From contig NZ_FNEA01000014.1 in the NCBI RefSeq assembly GCF_900100045.1, positions 62,001-126,000 of the forward strand: a stretch of DNA of 64,000 nucleotides. The letters are read 5' to 3'. Position 1 is the stretch's first letter. The number at the start of each line of letters is the position of its first letter. A program made the translations under genes and the position numbers. The stretch is from Paracoccus denitrificans. Its GTDB lineage: Bacteria > Pseudomonadota > Alphaproteobacteria > Rhodobacterales > Rhodobacteraceae. Positions 19,501 through 26,948 of this stretch are shown in pieces. The notes under the pieces were generated by a model, which was given only the letters and a program-made list of their open reading frames with translations, was not told the origin of the DNA and ran no database searches.

Positions 19501-21125
19501 ACCTGAAAAGCGCCGCGGCGCTGGTCAAGCAATATGCCTGGGACTTTCCGGCCTTTCGCCGTCCGGCGGGCATGACCAACCCGATGGCCATCGACCTGGG
19601 TTCGCTGTCCGAAGAGGAGCTGGATGGCATCCTGGAATTCGCCTTCCTGCGCTATTTCGAGGATTCCGGCCTTTTCGGCTCCATCGAGGATGGCATCGCC
19701 CGGGTCGAGCAACTGAAGGCCATCGGCGTGGGCGAGATCGCCTGCCTGATCGACTATGGCATCGCACCCGAGCAGGTCATGGCCGGTTTCCCGCTGCTGG
19801 CGCGGCTGCGGGCCGAGGTGAACCCGCATGGCGCGGAACCCGAGGACGGCGATTTCTCGATCGCCGCACAGATCCGGCGCTGGAAGGTGACGCATCTGCA
19901 ATGCACCCCCAGCATGGCGCGGATCCTGGTCTCGGACCCGCAGGTCGCGGCGGCGATGGCGGGGCTGAAATGCGTGATGGTCGGCGGCGAGGCGCTGCCG
20001 CCCTCGCTGCTCTCCGAGATCAAGGCGGCGACGCGCGCGCGGGTGCTCAACATGTATGGCCCGACCGAGACGACGATCTGGTCCACGGTGGCCGACCTGT
20101 CCGATGGCGCAGAGGTGACGCTGGGCCGGCCGATCGCCAATACCCAGGTCTATGTGCTGGACGGCGACGGCGTGCCGGTGCCCCCCGGCGCGCAGGGCGA
20201 GCTTTGGATCGGCGGTCATGGCGTTGCGCGGGGCTATTGGCGGCGCGATGACCTGACGGCGGCGGCCTTCCGGCCCGATCCCTTCGTGCCCGCGGATCGT
20301 GCCGCGCCTTGGGGCGCGCGCATGTATCGCACCGGCGATCTGGTGCGTTGGCGCGAGGATGGCGGGCTGGACTATATCGGCCGGGCCGATCACCAGGTAA
20401 AGCTGCGCGGTTTCCGCATCGAACTGGGCGAGATCGAGGCGCAACTGGCGGCCCTGCCCGGCGTGCGCGAGGCGGTGGCGCTGGTGCGCGAGGACACGCC
20501 CGGCGACAAGCGGCTGGTGGCCTATGTCACCGGCGCTGGCGATCTGTGCGAAAAGGCGCTGCGCGAGGCGCTGGTCGCGCATCTGCCGGCGCATATGGTG
20601 CCGGGGCGGATCGTGCGGCTGGAAAAGATGCCGCTGACCCCCAACCGCAAGATCGACCGCAAGCACCTGCCGGTGCCGGGGACTGTCGCCCTGGTCCCGA
20701 CCGCGGCTGCTCCGGCGGCCGTCGAGACCGCCACCGCTGCCGCAAATGCCGCTCCGACCGAGGATCTGGCGCAGGCGGTGCAGGCGCTCTGGTCCGAGGT
20801 GCTGGGCGTGGAGCAGATCGGCCCGCGCGACAATTTCTTTGCGCTGGGCGGGCATTCGCTGCTGGCGATCCAGCTGCACCGGACCATGCGCGACCGGCTG
20901 GCACTGCCGCGGCTGGGGGTGACGGATATCTTCCGCTTCCCGGTCATGGCGGACTTCCTGAAGCATGTCGCCTCGCTGGCGCCGGCGAACAGCACCGCGC
21001 CGGCGGCGCCCGTCGCTGCGCCGGTGGCCGCCGCTCCGGCGATGGCGCCCGAGCCGGCTCTGGCGGCCGACGATGCCATGGCCCGGCGCCGGGCCTTGCG
21101 GGCGCAGTTGCGCGGTGCGCGGTGA
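16500..21125 (+). CDS. NRPS: formyltransferase - partial C - A (with inserted luciferase-like monooxygenase) - PCP
   Basis: A 1541-residue multidomain synthetase. Residues 1-~290 are a formyltransferase with N and C subdomains; Asn90 and His92 lie in INFHDGPLP and an acidic VDEGDI follows at 127-132. Residues ~340-510 resemble the C-terminal half of a condensation domain, but no HHxxxDG is present. Adenylation: A3 at 661-674 ([12 protein letters not shown]), A4 [11 protein letters not shown]5 NMYGPTET at 1184, A7 YRTGDL, A10 Lys1384 (NRKIDRK). Between A4 and A5, residues ~751-1106 form a complete FMN-dependent luciferase-like monooxygenase of the MupA/Atu3671 type. The carrier has Ser1453 in LGGHSL. 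There is no thioesterase. Read by eye, the specificity residues are D-I-L-H-M-G-M-I-W-K, near known glycine codes. It probably loads, oxidises and formylates glycine or a similar amino acid for the PKS. Confidence 0.88.
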   Translation: MTQFSAILVGNESLLRHAAETLLARGHRIAAVVTRNPDLRDWAQGAGLAVEDQDAPMAPDALSADWLFSVANLSILRPEMLARGRLGAINFHDGPLPKLAGLNAPVWAIIGDEPQHGITWHMIEGGVDEGDILTQRLFEIRPDDTALTLNARCFARGAESFADVVAQLEGAGPQRVRQDLSLRSYVGRDKRPEAAAVLDFTQPAARIGALVRGLDHGGYWNPLAMPKVKLADSVLLVTGFEGVEPASAPPGTVLSHDGASALIAAADGAVRLQFAGALPPVGVVVPALSTEEHAHLTALGEQAAKHDGFWRARLARMNPAVLPGEDSGSIRRVQLMPGAAPERIALAAALLARLAGQAGFDLALRPQGRPEAAGIVADWQPLAVEAAGDRTLADLGQALAGQIADQAKRGFFMADLLHRAPELRDMAVPDLAISLDARGPVKGAALTVTLSENGAWLDHDPARVTSAQTQRLARALDGGLALPGATALRDIPLMDAGEREELLVARNATQVDVRLACIHELIAEMAGADPDAVALAFEDRTLTRGQLDRAANALAAKLVQMGVGPDQPVGLFARRSPELVIGALAIWKAGGAYVPLDPDYPADRIELYIEDSGAGVVLVQDGLADRLPAHGAQVVTIPTDLPHGMVAAPVSAVGPQNLAYLIYTSGSTGRPKGVMVEHRNVANFFAGMDAVIPHQQGDAWLAVTSLSFDISVLEIFWSLARGLRLVIAGEESRLAVSSAPAQPRREVSGGMDFSLFYWGNDDGPGPKKYQLLLEGARFADQNGFVAVYTPERHFHAFGGPYPNPAVSGAAVAAVTKNVAVRAGSCVLPLHHPARVAEEWAVIDNLTSGRAGLAIASGWQPDDFVLRPENAPPNNKAALAEGVDQLRRLWRGEAVEFPRKDGSLFGVVTQPRPVQRELPLWMTVAGNPETWVEAGRLGMNVLTHLLGQSIDTVESRIKDYHAALREAGHDPARFTVTLMLHTCLADDRETAREIAREPMKNYLKSAAALVKQYAWDFPAFRRPAGMTNPMAIDLGSLSEEELDGILEFAFLRYFEDSGLFGSIEDGIARVEQLKAIGVGEIACLIDYGIAPEQVMAGFPLLARLRAEVNPHGAEPEDGDFSIAAQIRRWKVTHLQCTPSMARILVSDPQVAAAMAGLKCVMVGGEALPPSLLSEIKAATRARVLNMYGPTETTIWSTVADLSDGAEVTLGRPIANTQVYVLDGDGVPVPPGAQGELWIGGHGVARGYWRRDDLTAAAFRPDPFVPADRAAPWGARMYRTGDLVRWREDGGLDYIGRADHQVKLRGFRIELGEIEAQLAALPGVREAVALVREDTPGDKRLVAYVTGAGDLCEKALREALVAHLPAHMVPGRIVRLEKMPLTPNRKIDRKHLPVPGTVALVPTAAAPAAVETATAAANAAPTEDLAQAVQALWSEVLGVEQIGPRDNFFALGGHSLLAIQLHRTMRDRLALPRLGVTDIFRFPVMADFLKHVASLAPANSTAPAAPVAAPVAAAPAMAPEPALAADDAMARRRALRAQLRGAR

Positions 21126-21745
21126 GCGGCGCCAAGGCGCTGGACGCGCTGGCGCGGCGCCTGCTGCCCGCGGGCTACGGCTGTGCGGTGCTGCCGCTTG
21201 CGGCCGAACCCGCGCCGCTTTTGCCCGAGGAGGCCGGAGCCGTCGCCCGCGCCGTCCCGAAACGGCGGCGCGAATTCGCCTTGGGTCGCATGGCCTTGCG
21301 GGCGGCGATCCGTCAGGCCGGGCATGACCTGCCGGCGACGCGCCCCATTGCGGCACGGGCCGACCGCCAGCCCGACCTGCCGCCGGGCATCCGCGCCAGC
21401 CTGTCGCATGGTGGCGATTATTGCATCGCCATCGCCGCCCCGCCGGGGGGCGCAAGCGTCGGAATCGATCTGGAGCCCTGCGACCGTGCCGTTCCCGAAG
21501 GTCTGGCCGAGACCATCATGCCCTTCCGCCTGCGTGGCCCCAAGGATGCCTTGCTGGCCTTTTGCGCCAAGGAAGCGATGTTCAAGGCGCAATATCCGCT
21601 GACCGGGCGGATGCTGGATTTCCGCGCAGTGCCGGCGGTGATCGGCCCCCGGCGCTTTCGCGCCTGCATGGGCGACCGGCTGATCGGCGGGCGCTGGGGG
21701 CAGGCGGCAGGCTATTGGCTGGCGCTCAGCCTGTGGAGCGGCTGA
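21122..21745 (+). CDS. 4'-phosphopantetheinyl transferase (Sfp/EntD type)
   Basis: A 207-residue enzyme that installs the pantetheine arm on carrier-domain serines. Motifs seen: [13 protein letters not shown] near residues 40-52, SLSHGGDYC, the Mg-binding VGIDLEP and the [10 protein letters not shown] helix (W/FxxKEA). The GTG start overlaps the NRPS stop (GTGA at 21122), so the enzyme is made with the PKS and NRPS it must activate. Its last 20 bases overlap the convergent glycosyltransferase gene. An own transferase per cluster is common in secondary metabolism and supports the operon as one functional unit. Confidence 0.9.
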   Translation: MSGAKALDALARRLLPAGYGCAVLPLAAEPAPLLPEEAGAVARAVPKRRREFALGRMALRAAIRQAGHDLPATRPIAARADRQPDLPPGIRASLSHGGDYCIAIAAPPGGASVGIDLEPCDRAVPEGLAETIMPFRLRGPKDALLAFCAKEAMFKAQYPLTGRMLDFRAVPAVIGPRRFRACMGDRLIGGRWGQAAGYWLALSLWSG

Positions 21746-22931
21746 ACAGCGCGGCCAGCCGCCGGGCGGATTCGCGGATGTCGTGGCGTTCCGCCACGCG
21801 GGCGCGGGCCGAGGCGCCCATGCGCTCCAGCGTCTCGTGGTCGGTTTCGGAGGCTTGCAGCATGGTCTCGGCCAGCGCCCCGGCATCGCCGGCGGGGACC
21901 AGCCAGCCCTCTTGCCCGGGGTGGACCAGTTCGGGGATGCCGGCGATATAGGTGGCGATCACCGGACGGGCGCAGGCCATGGCTTCCATGATGACCACCG
22001 GCAGGCCCTCGGCAAAGCTGGGGGTGACCAGCGCATGGGCTGCGTCCATAGCGGCGCGGACGCCGGCCTCGTCCTGCCAGCCGAGCAGGTGGACGGCCCC
22101 GGCCATGCCCTCGGCCGCGATCAGCGCCTCGATCTGCGGGCGCAGTTCTCCGTCGCCGACCAGCGACAGGCGCAGCCGGGGGTCGCGGCGCCATGCCAGG
22201 GCAAAGGCGCGGATCAAGAGGCCGAAGCCCTTCTGCTCGGCGAAACGGCCGACGGCGACCATGTGGAACGGATCCTGCGGCAGGGGGGACGGCTCGGCCC
22301 AGCGGTTCAGGTCCAGCCCGCAATGCACGACCCGGATCTTTTCCCAATCCCCGGCCTCGGCCCAGCGACCGATCTGCGAGCGGCCATAGCTGCTGACGGC
22401 GACGCAGAATTCGGCCAGCGCCAGTTTTCCGCCCAGGTCCAGCGCCAGGGTATTGTCGAATTCCTCTGGTCCGTGAACCGTGAAGCTGAAGCGCGGACCG
22501 CCCAGCAGGCGCGAATAGGCGGCGACCCTGGCCGAATTCGTGCCGAAATGCGCGTGGATATGCGCCAGCCCCAGCGCCTGCGCACGGCCGGCGATGCGCG
22601 CGCCCTCGGCCAGATAGATCAACTGCCGGGCAAGGCTGGATTCCCCGGCCCGGGCCCGGCGGCGGGCCAGCCGCAGGGCTGCCGCGAATTGCGCAGGTTT
22701 TGCAAGCGCCTGCCGGTAAAGATCCGCCAGAAGCCGCCTGGCCCCAGCTTCAAGCACCCGCTCGGTCCGGGCATGTTCGGCCAGGTCCGCGGGATCGGTC
22801 AGCGCGCCCTTGTCCCCGCGCATGGCGAATCGGTGGATTTCGAAACCCTCGCCCTCGAGCGCGGCGATCTCGCGCCGGATGAAGCTGTGCGAGGGGCGGG
22901 GGTAAGTATTGATCAAATAACCGATTCGCAA
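21726..22931 (-). CDS. Family 4 glycosyltransferase (WcaL/exopolysaccharide type)
   Basis: A 401-residue GT-B transferase. N-terminal lobe: IGYLINTYPRPSHSFIRREI, the typical start of colanic-acid and EPS family 4 enzymes, then HIHAHFGTNSA and a TVHGPEEF loop. C-terminal lobe: VAVGRFAEQKGF and PSFAEGLPVVIMEAMACARPVI with the catalytic-type EGxPxxxxE. The apparent start codon is TTG with GGGGA eight bases upstream. It is transcribed against the PKS operon and overlaps the phosphopantetheinyl transferase by 20 bases. It probably adds one sugar of the repeat unit on the cytoplasmic face. Confidence 0.85.
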   Translation of the reverse strand: MRIGYLINTYPRPSHSFIRREIAALEGEGFEIHRFAMRGDKGALTDPADLAEHARTERVLEAGARRLLADLYRQALAKPAQFAAALRLARRRARAGESSLARQLIYLAEGARIAGRAQALGLAHIHAHFGTNSARVAAYSRLLGGPRFSFTVHGPEEFDNTLALDLGGKLALAEFCVAVSSYGRSQIGRWAEAGDWEKIRVVHCGLDLNRWAEPSPLPQDPFHMVAVGRFAEQKGFGLLIRAFALAWRRDPRLRLSLVGDGELRPQIEALIAAEGMAGAVHLLGWQDEAGVRAAMDAAHALVTPSFAEGLPVVIMEAMACARPVIATYIAGIPELVHPGQEGWLVPAGDAGALAETMLQASETDHETLERMGASARARVAERHDIRESARRLAALFSRSTG

Positions 22932-23107
22932 GGAGGGTATCCCCTATCCAGGAAGAAAAGCTGGCGCACCGCTATATTGCCCGGTCATTTCGGCTGGTTG
23001 GCGCTTATTTTTGCCCAACAATGGGCGAATATGCAGTATGCCCACAGGAAGGACTAAAGTTTGTCTAGCGATTCCGGGTTTCTTTGGCACTATTGATCTG
23101 AGCACAT

Positions 23108-23326
23108 GTGCATTTGTGGAGAAAGCCTCTGACTGGCATCCTGACCATTGGTGTCGCAGTCGCGTTGGCCAGCGTGCTGATCGGGCTTGCCGCCTTCGAT
23201 CTGTCGTTCTGGGTTGCGCTGCTGGTCTATGTCGTCAGCGGCACGGCTGCCACGCTTTTCGTCGCCTGGCGGCGCTTCAGGTGTGTCGAGCGGCATGAGA
23301 TGCGGCCAGGCCGCACCGCTCAGTAG
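23108..23326 (+). CDS. Small two-span membrane protein, unknown function
   Basis: A 72-residue ORF with a GTG start and two hydrophobic spans (about residues 9-30 and 33-52) ending in a basic, arginine-rich tail (AWRRFR). No family is recognised. Its stop overlaps the convergent sugar transferase gene by 7 bases. The start codon sits in the 10-bp palindrome GCACATGTGC (23102-23111), and a clear ribosome site is lacking, which lowers confidence. It may be an accessory protein of the EPS system. Confidence 0.45.
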   Translation: MHLWRKPLTGILTIGVAVALASVLIGLAAFDLSFWVALLVYVVSGTAATLFVAWRRFRCVERHEMRPGRTAQ

Positions 23327-24018
23327 CCGGTGCAGCGCAGCACCACGCCCACGGTCCTGGCGATGATCCCGACATCGCCCCTGAGGCTCAGGTCGGCAGC
23401 ATAGCGGGCGTCGAAGGTGGCGCGAGCCGCGAAGGTGCTGTCGTTGCGATCCGAGATCTGCCACAGGCCGGTCACTCCCGGCCGCAGGTGATAATAATCG
23501 GCCCCCGGGTAAAGCGGCGCCTGCTCGATCATCATCGGCCGCGGGCCGACGATGCTCATGTCGCCGCGCAGCACGTTCCACAGCTGCGGAAGTTCGTCCA
23601 GCGAGGTCTTGCGCAGGAAGCGGCCGGTCGCGGTGATCCGCGGATCGCTCTTCAGCTTCTGCGTCAGGTCCCATTCCGCCTTGGCCTCGGGGTTGGCGGC
23701 CAGGTATTCCGCCAGCCGCTTGTCGGCATCCTCGACCATGGTGCGCAGCTTCCACAGCCGGAAGCTGCGGCCGGAACGGCCGACCCGCAACTGGGTGTAG
23801 AAGGGCTTCTCTCCATGCCACCAGATGACGAGCGCAAGGACCAGCACCACGGTCAGCACGATCGGCGCCGCCAGCAGCACGGCGGTCACATCCAGCGGCC
23901 GCTTGCCGAAGCGGGCGTAGAGGGACCGGACTCCGGCAGGCTTGATGGTGTTTTCATGGGGGGCTGATTGCAGCACCGAGTCGAACGTCTCTATATCGAA
24001 ATCCGTGGTGTGCCGCAT
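23320..24018 (-). CDS. Undecaprenyl-phosphate sugar phosphotransferase (ExoY/WcaJ type)
   Basis: A 232-residue initiating transferase that moves a sugar-1-phosphate onto undecaprenyl phosphate at the inner membrane. One hydrophobic segment (VTAVLLAAPIVLTVVLVLAL, about residues 43-62) precedes the conserved cytoplasmic core: FRLWKLRTM, TATGRFLRKTSLDELPQLWNVLRGDMSIVG (split here by motif: SLDELPQ, GDMSIVGPRP) and the terminal LRPGVTGLWQIS. This is the short, single-domain form without the N-terminal PglC/WbaP extension. The ATG at 24018 has GGCAGG upstream; more upstream in-frame ATGs at 24036 and 24063 lack ribosome sites. It should start the EPS repeat unit. Confidence 0.88.
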   Translation of the reverse strand: MRHTTDFDIETFDSVLQSAPHENTIKPAGVRSLYARFGKRPLDVTAVLLAAPIVLTVVLVLALVIWWHGEKPFYTQLRVGRSGRSFRLWKLRTMVEDADKRLAEYLAANPEAKAEWDLTQKLKSDPRITATGRFLRKTSLDELPQLWNVLRGDMSIVGPRPMMIEQAPLYPGADYYHLRPGVTGLWQISDRNDSTFAARATFDARYAADLSLRGDVGIIARTVGVVLRCTGY

Positions 24019-24323
24019 TTGAAAACCTGCCCTCATCACTACTAGGGCAGTATAGCTTTGCATTTGAATAAAACTAGAACGAATTCTCACACTGACCAAA
24101 AGTATAGGTTCTTTTAAAAACAATAGTTTACAATCGTTTCCCCAAGGGAAGGCCGTGGCGGGAACAAGGCGGTCATATTGGGCAAAATTCGTTTTCCCGT
24201 CATAACTGCCGTCAATTCGGTTGTCTGGAATTTATATTGGCAACTGCCGGTTGAATTGAGTGGATTCCGCAATGCGGGAATGCCATGCTTGCGAAAGCCA
24301 ATTCGCAATCGAGGGTTGTTCAT
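24019..24323. promoter_or_regulatory. AT-rich divergent control region of the EPS locus
   Basis: This ~300-base spacer is visibly richer in A and T than its surroundings and separates two divergent EPS genes. Within it, AACTGCCG occurs twice, 38 bases apart (24204 and 24242), and TCAATTC at 24212-24218 is answered by GAATTGA at 24253-24259. The arrangement suggests binding sites for a regulator plus promoters in both directions. No specific factor can be named. Confidence 0.45.
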
Positions 24324-25094
24324 ATGACCGGGGTCATGCAATTTTTAATTGAAAGCGTCTCGGCTTTCTATATCGGGCACAGTCTCGTCAGCCCGACGCT
24401 TCCCGGCATGATGAAGCACCTGCTGGAAGAGCCGGTCGAGATGCAGATCCTCAACGGCGCCCCGCTGGAGGTGCAGTGGAAGGAGGCCGGTCACGCCCAG
24501 GGGGTGAACGGGCGCGAATGGCTGCCGGGTCACGCCGTGGAGGCGCTGGTCATCACCGAACGCGTGCCGCTGGCACCGGCGCTGGAGTATCACGACAGCC
24601 TCGGCTACGCCACGAAATGGGTCGATCTGGCACGGCAGTCCAACCCGGATGTGAAGCCCTATCTCTACCAGACCTGGGACTATATCGAACCGGGTCCGAC
24701 CAAGCCCTGGCGCGACCGGATCGTCGCGGACCTGCCGTTGTGGCGGTCGATCGTCGACCATGTGAACCGCGATCTGCCCCAGGGGGCCGAGCCGATGCGG
24801 CTGGTCCCGGCCGGGCTGGGAATGGTGCGGCTGCACGACGCCATCGAAGCCGGCGACATTCCTGGCGCCCGCTCGATCCGCGACTTCTTCGATGACGACA
24901 TTCATCCGTCCGAGGCGAGGGGACACTATTATATCGCCATGATCCACTACGCGACGCTGACCGGGAAAAGCCCTGTCGGGCTGACCAACCAGATCCCCGG
25001 CGACGGCGGCCCCTATCCCGCGGTGCCGAAGGACCAGGCGGCCGCGCTTCAGGAGCTTGCCTGGCAGGTGGCGCAAGAGTTCGGCGGCAGCTAG
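24324..25094 (+). CDS. SGNH/GDSL-like hydrolase, possibly a polysaccharide acyl-modifying enzyme
   Basis: A 256-residue protein with SGNH-like landmarks: a Ser in the first-strand motif YIGHSLVSP near residue 17 and a DDDIHPSEARGHY segment with the Asp and His expected of the DxxH pair. The oxyanion Gly and Asn are not certain. There is no signal peptide. The ATG at 24324 has GAGG nine bases upstream; an ATG at 24285 with GGGAA is possible. Neighbours are EPS genes, so removal or addition of acyl groups on sugars is plausible, but a direct role is inferred. Its TAG stop shares CTAG with the convergent next gene. Confidence 0.6.
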   Translation: MTGVMQFLIESVSAFYIGHSLVSPTLPGMMKHLLEEPVEMQILNGAPLEVQWKEAGHAQGVNGREWLPGHAVEALVITERVPLAPALEYHDSLGYATKWVDLARQSNPDVKPYLYQTWDYIEPGPTKPWRDRIVADLPLWRSIVDHVNRDLPQGAEPMRLVPAGLGMVRLHDAIEAGDIPGARSIRDFFDDDIHPSEARGHYYIAMIHYATLTGKSPVGLTNQIPGDGGPYPAVPKDQAAALQELAWQVAQEFGGS

Positions 25095-25918
25095 CGCCCG
25101 CGCGCCCAGCCTTGCCGGTTGCGCCCCAGCCGCACGGCCAGCGCGACGGCGGCATAGGCGGCAAAGCCCAGCGGATCGGCGGCGGCAAGCCGCACGAGCT
25201 CTGTCTTGCCGGGGCGGACATGGCCCTGGCGCGGGGGCAGTTCCGGGAACAGCCGGGCGATCTCGGCCACGCCCTGATCCTGGCGCCGGCGCACCCGCAC
25301 CAGCGGCGAGAAGCCCTCGACCAGGGGCCACTCATAGGGCTCGTCGACCAGGAAACGCTCGGTTTCCGTGAATTGCAGCCGGACGAAGGTGTCGTCCGAG
25401 ATGACCGGCGGGAATGCCCCCCAGCGTGCGCGCCCGGCCTCGTTGACCGCAAACAGCCCGGCGCCTGTGACGCCTTGGGCCACGAAGGGCAGCTTTTGCC
25501 AGAACCGGGCATAGGCGCGCGACAGGGCGCTGCGGGCCGGGGCGACGACCAGCCGCCCGCCGGCATAGCGCGGCTGCGGCACGTCCAGCACGCGCATGAT
25601 CCCCGACAAAAGCCGCGGCGTCATGCGGATGTCGGCGTCCAGATACAGCCGCGCGCCCGGGCCGGCGCAGGAATCGCCATGGTTCAGCGCGCCGATCTTG
25701 CCGCCCTGCGCCAGTTCCTCGACCCGCAGATGCCAGCCCCGCGCGGCAAAAGCGGGCGCATGGGTGCGGGCGCGTGCGGCGGTGTCGTCGGTGCAGCCGT
25801 TGGCGACCAGGATCAACTCGACCGGCCCCTGGTGATCCTGGGCCAGGACGCTGTCGAGGCAGGCTTCGATATAGCCGGCCTCGTCATGGGCCGGCAGGAT
25901 GATGGTGCAGGGCGTCAT
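25091..25918 (-). CDS. Family 2 glycosyltransferase (ExoA-like)
   Basis: A 275-residue GT2 with start CTIILPAHDEAGYIEACLDS, a VANGCTDDTA loop, GGKIGALNHG, the DxD motif YLDADIRM (donor/metal binding) and the SDDTFVRL segment that positions the acceptor base. A C-terminal hydrophobic stretch (~250-265) may attach it to the membrane. The ATG at 25918 begins exactly at the fold; an upstream ATG at 25972 would add a basic tail. It probably transfers one sugar of the repeat unit. Confidence 0.82.
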   Translation of the reverse strand: MTPCTIILPAHDEAGYIEACLDSVLAQDHQGPVELILVANGCTDDTAARARTHAPAFAARGWHLRVEELAQGGKIGALNHGDSCAGPGARLYLDADIRMTPRLLSGIMRVLDVPQPRYAGGRLVVAPARSALSRAYARFWQKLPFVAQGVTGAGLFAVNEAGRARWGAFPPVISDDTFVRLQFTETERFLVDEPYEWPLVEGFSPLVRVRRRQDQGVAEIARLFPELPPRQGHVRPGKTELVRLAAADPLGFAAYAAVALAVRLGRNRQGWARGR

Positions 25919-26186
25919 CGGGCGGCCACCGGGCTTTCGGACCGGCCGCGGCCGAATCGCACGGCGCGGCAATCACAGGTTGAGGCGCCCGCCAGGGTGA
26001 CTGCCCGGCCGGCTATGGGGAATCGGCCACGCGACACGGGGAAATGCGGCGCATCGTCGGAATCGGGCGTGTTTTCGGTTGTCGCGTTCATGGCGAGGAC
26101 GCTACCATGACGCTGCCGGGAAAGTCATCGGCAGGCCGCCGCCCCTGGGGCGGCGCCATTTCACCAGAGGCAGAGGGGCCACAGGT

Positions 26187-26924
26187 TTGACGCCCGCGAA
26201 AGGGAACGACCCGGACAGGACGCCGGCAGGATCGGCTGCGCCCGATGCGACGCGCGGTCGCGTATCGAGCAAGTTCATTCGGCGCGAGGCGGCGCTGGCC
26301 GCCTCGGATGCGAAACATGCCAAGGTCAGCGCCCAGCGTTTTTCGCTGCTGCGCACCCGCATCCTGCGCGAGATGCGCAGCCGCGGCTGGAGCAGGTTGG
26401 CCGTGGTTCCGGTGACGCCGGGCGCCGGCGGCACTTTTGTCGCGGTGAACCTGGCGCTGGCGCTGGCACGCCAGCCGCATACGCAGGTGGCGCTGATCGA
26501 CCTCGACCTGGGCGGTCCCAGCGTGGCCAGCCAGCTTGGCATTCCGGGCTGCGCCTCGGTTTCGGCCGCGCTGCGCGAGGGCGGCGATCTGGACCCGCTC
26601 GTCTCGCGGGTGGACGAGGCGCCGAACCTGTCGGTGCTGGCCCCGGAGCGGGCCGAGCCCGGCGCGGCCGAGCTTTTGCAGGACGAGGTATTGGCCCGGG
26701 CCATGCTGCGGCTGCACGACAGTCACCCCACCGAGATCGCCGTCATCGACACCGCCGCGCTTCTGGGCGAGGATGCGGCGCTGGCGGCCCTGCCGCTGGC
26801 CGACGCGCTGCTGCTAGTCGCCGACGGACGCCGCGGCACCGCCGCCGACATGGCGGAATGCGAGCGGTTGCTGGTCGGCATGCCGCCGGTGATGGGCGTG
26901 GTCCTCAACAAGTCGGAAGACTGA
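26187..26924 (+). CDS. Wzc/CpsD-like P-loop protein with degenerate Walker A
   Basis: A 245-residue protein homologous to the cytoplasmic part of bacterial tyrosine kinases that pair with Wzz proteins. The Walker A' (ALIDLDLGGPS) and a Walker B-like strand (IAVIDTAALLG) are present. The Walker A position reads TPGAGGTF, so the conserved lysine is a glycine. No terminal tyrosine cluster exists. ATP hydrolysis and kinase activity are therefore doubtful. It may be a structural or regulatory partner of the following Wzz-like protein, from which it is separated by 24 bases. A TTG at 26187 after AGAGGGG is the most likely start; the N-terminal ~60 residues are low in motif content. Confidence 0.7.
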   Translation: MTPAKGNDPDRTPAGSAAPDATRGRVSSKFIRREAALAASDAKHAKVSAQRFSLLRTRILREMRSRGWSRLAVVPVTPGAGGTFVAVNLALALARQPHTQVALIDLDLGGPSVASQLGIPGCASVSAALREGGDLDPLVSRVDEAPNLSVLAPERAEPGAAELLQDEVLARAMLRLHDSHPTEIAVIDTAALLGEDAALAALPLADALLLVADGRRGTAADMAECERLLVGMPPVMGVVLNKSED

Positions 26925-26948
26925 GCAGAGAGAGACAGGGTTCAAGAT

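Noticed and set aside
18630..21455. A ~940-codon minus-strand open frame opposite the NRPS
   Set aside because: Low-complexity composition, no motifs, complementary to a fully motif-supported gene.
9227..21745. Assignment of the PKS/NRPS as a classical siderophore cluster
   Set aside because: No siderophore receptor, exporter or hydroxamate/catechol precursor genes are adjacent; the surroundings are EPS genes. A hydroxamate remains possible but is not shown.
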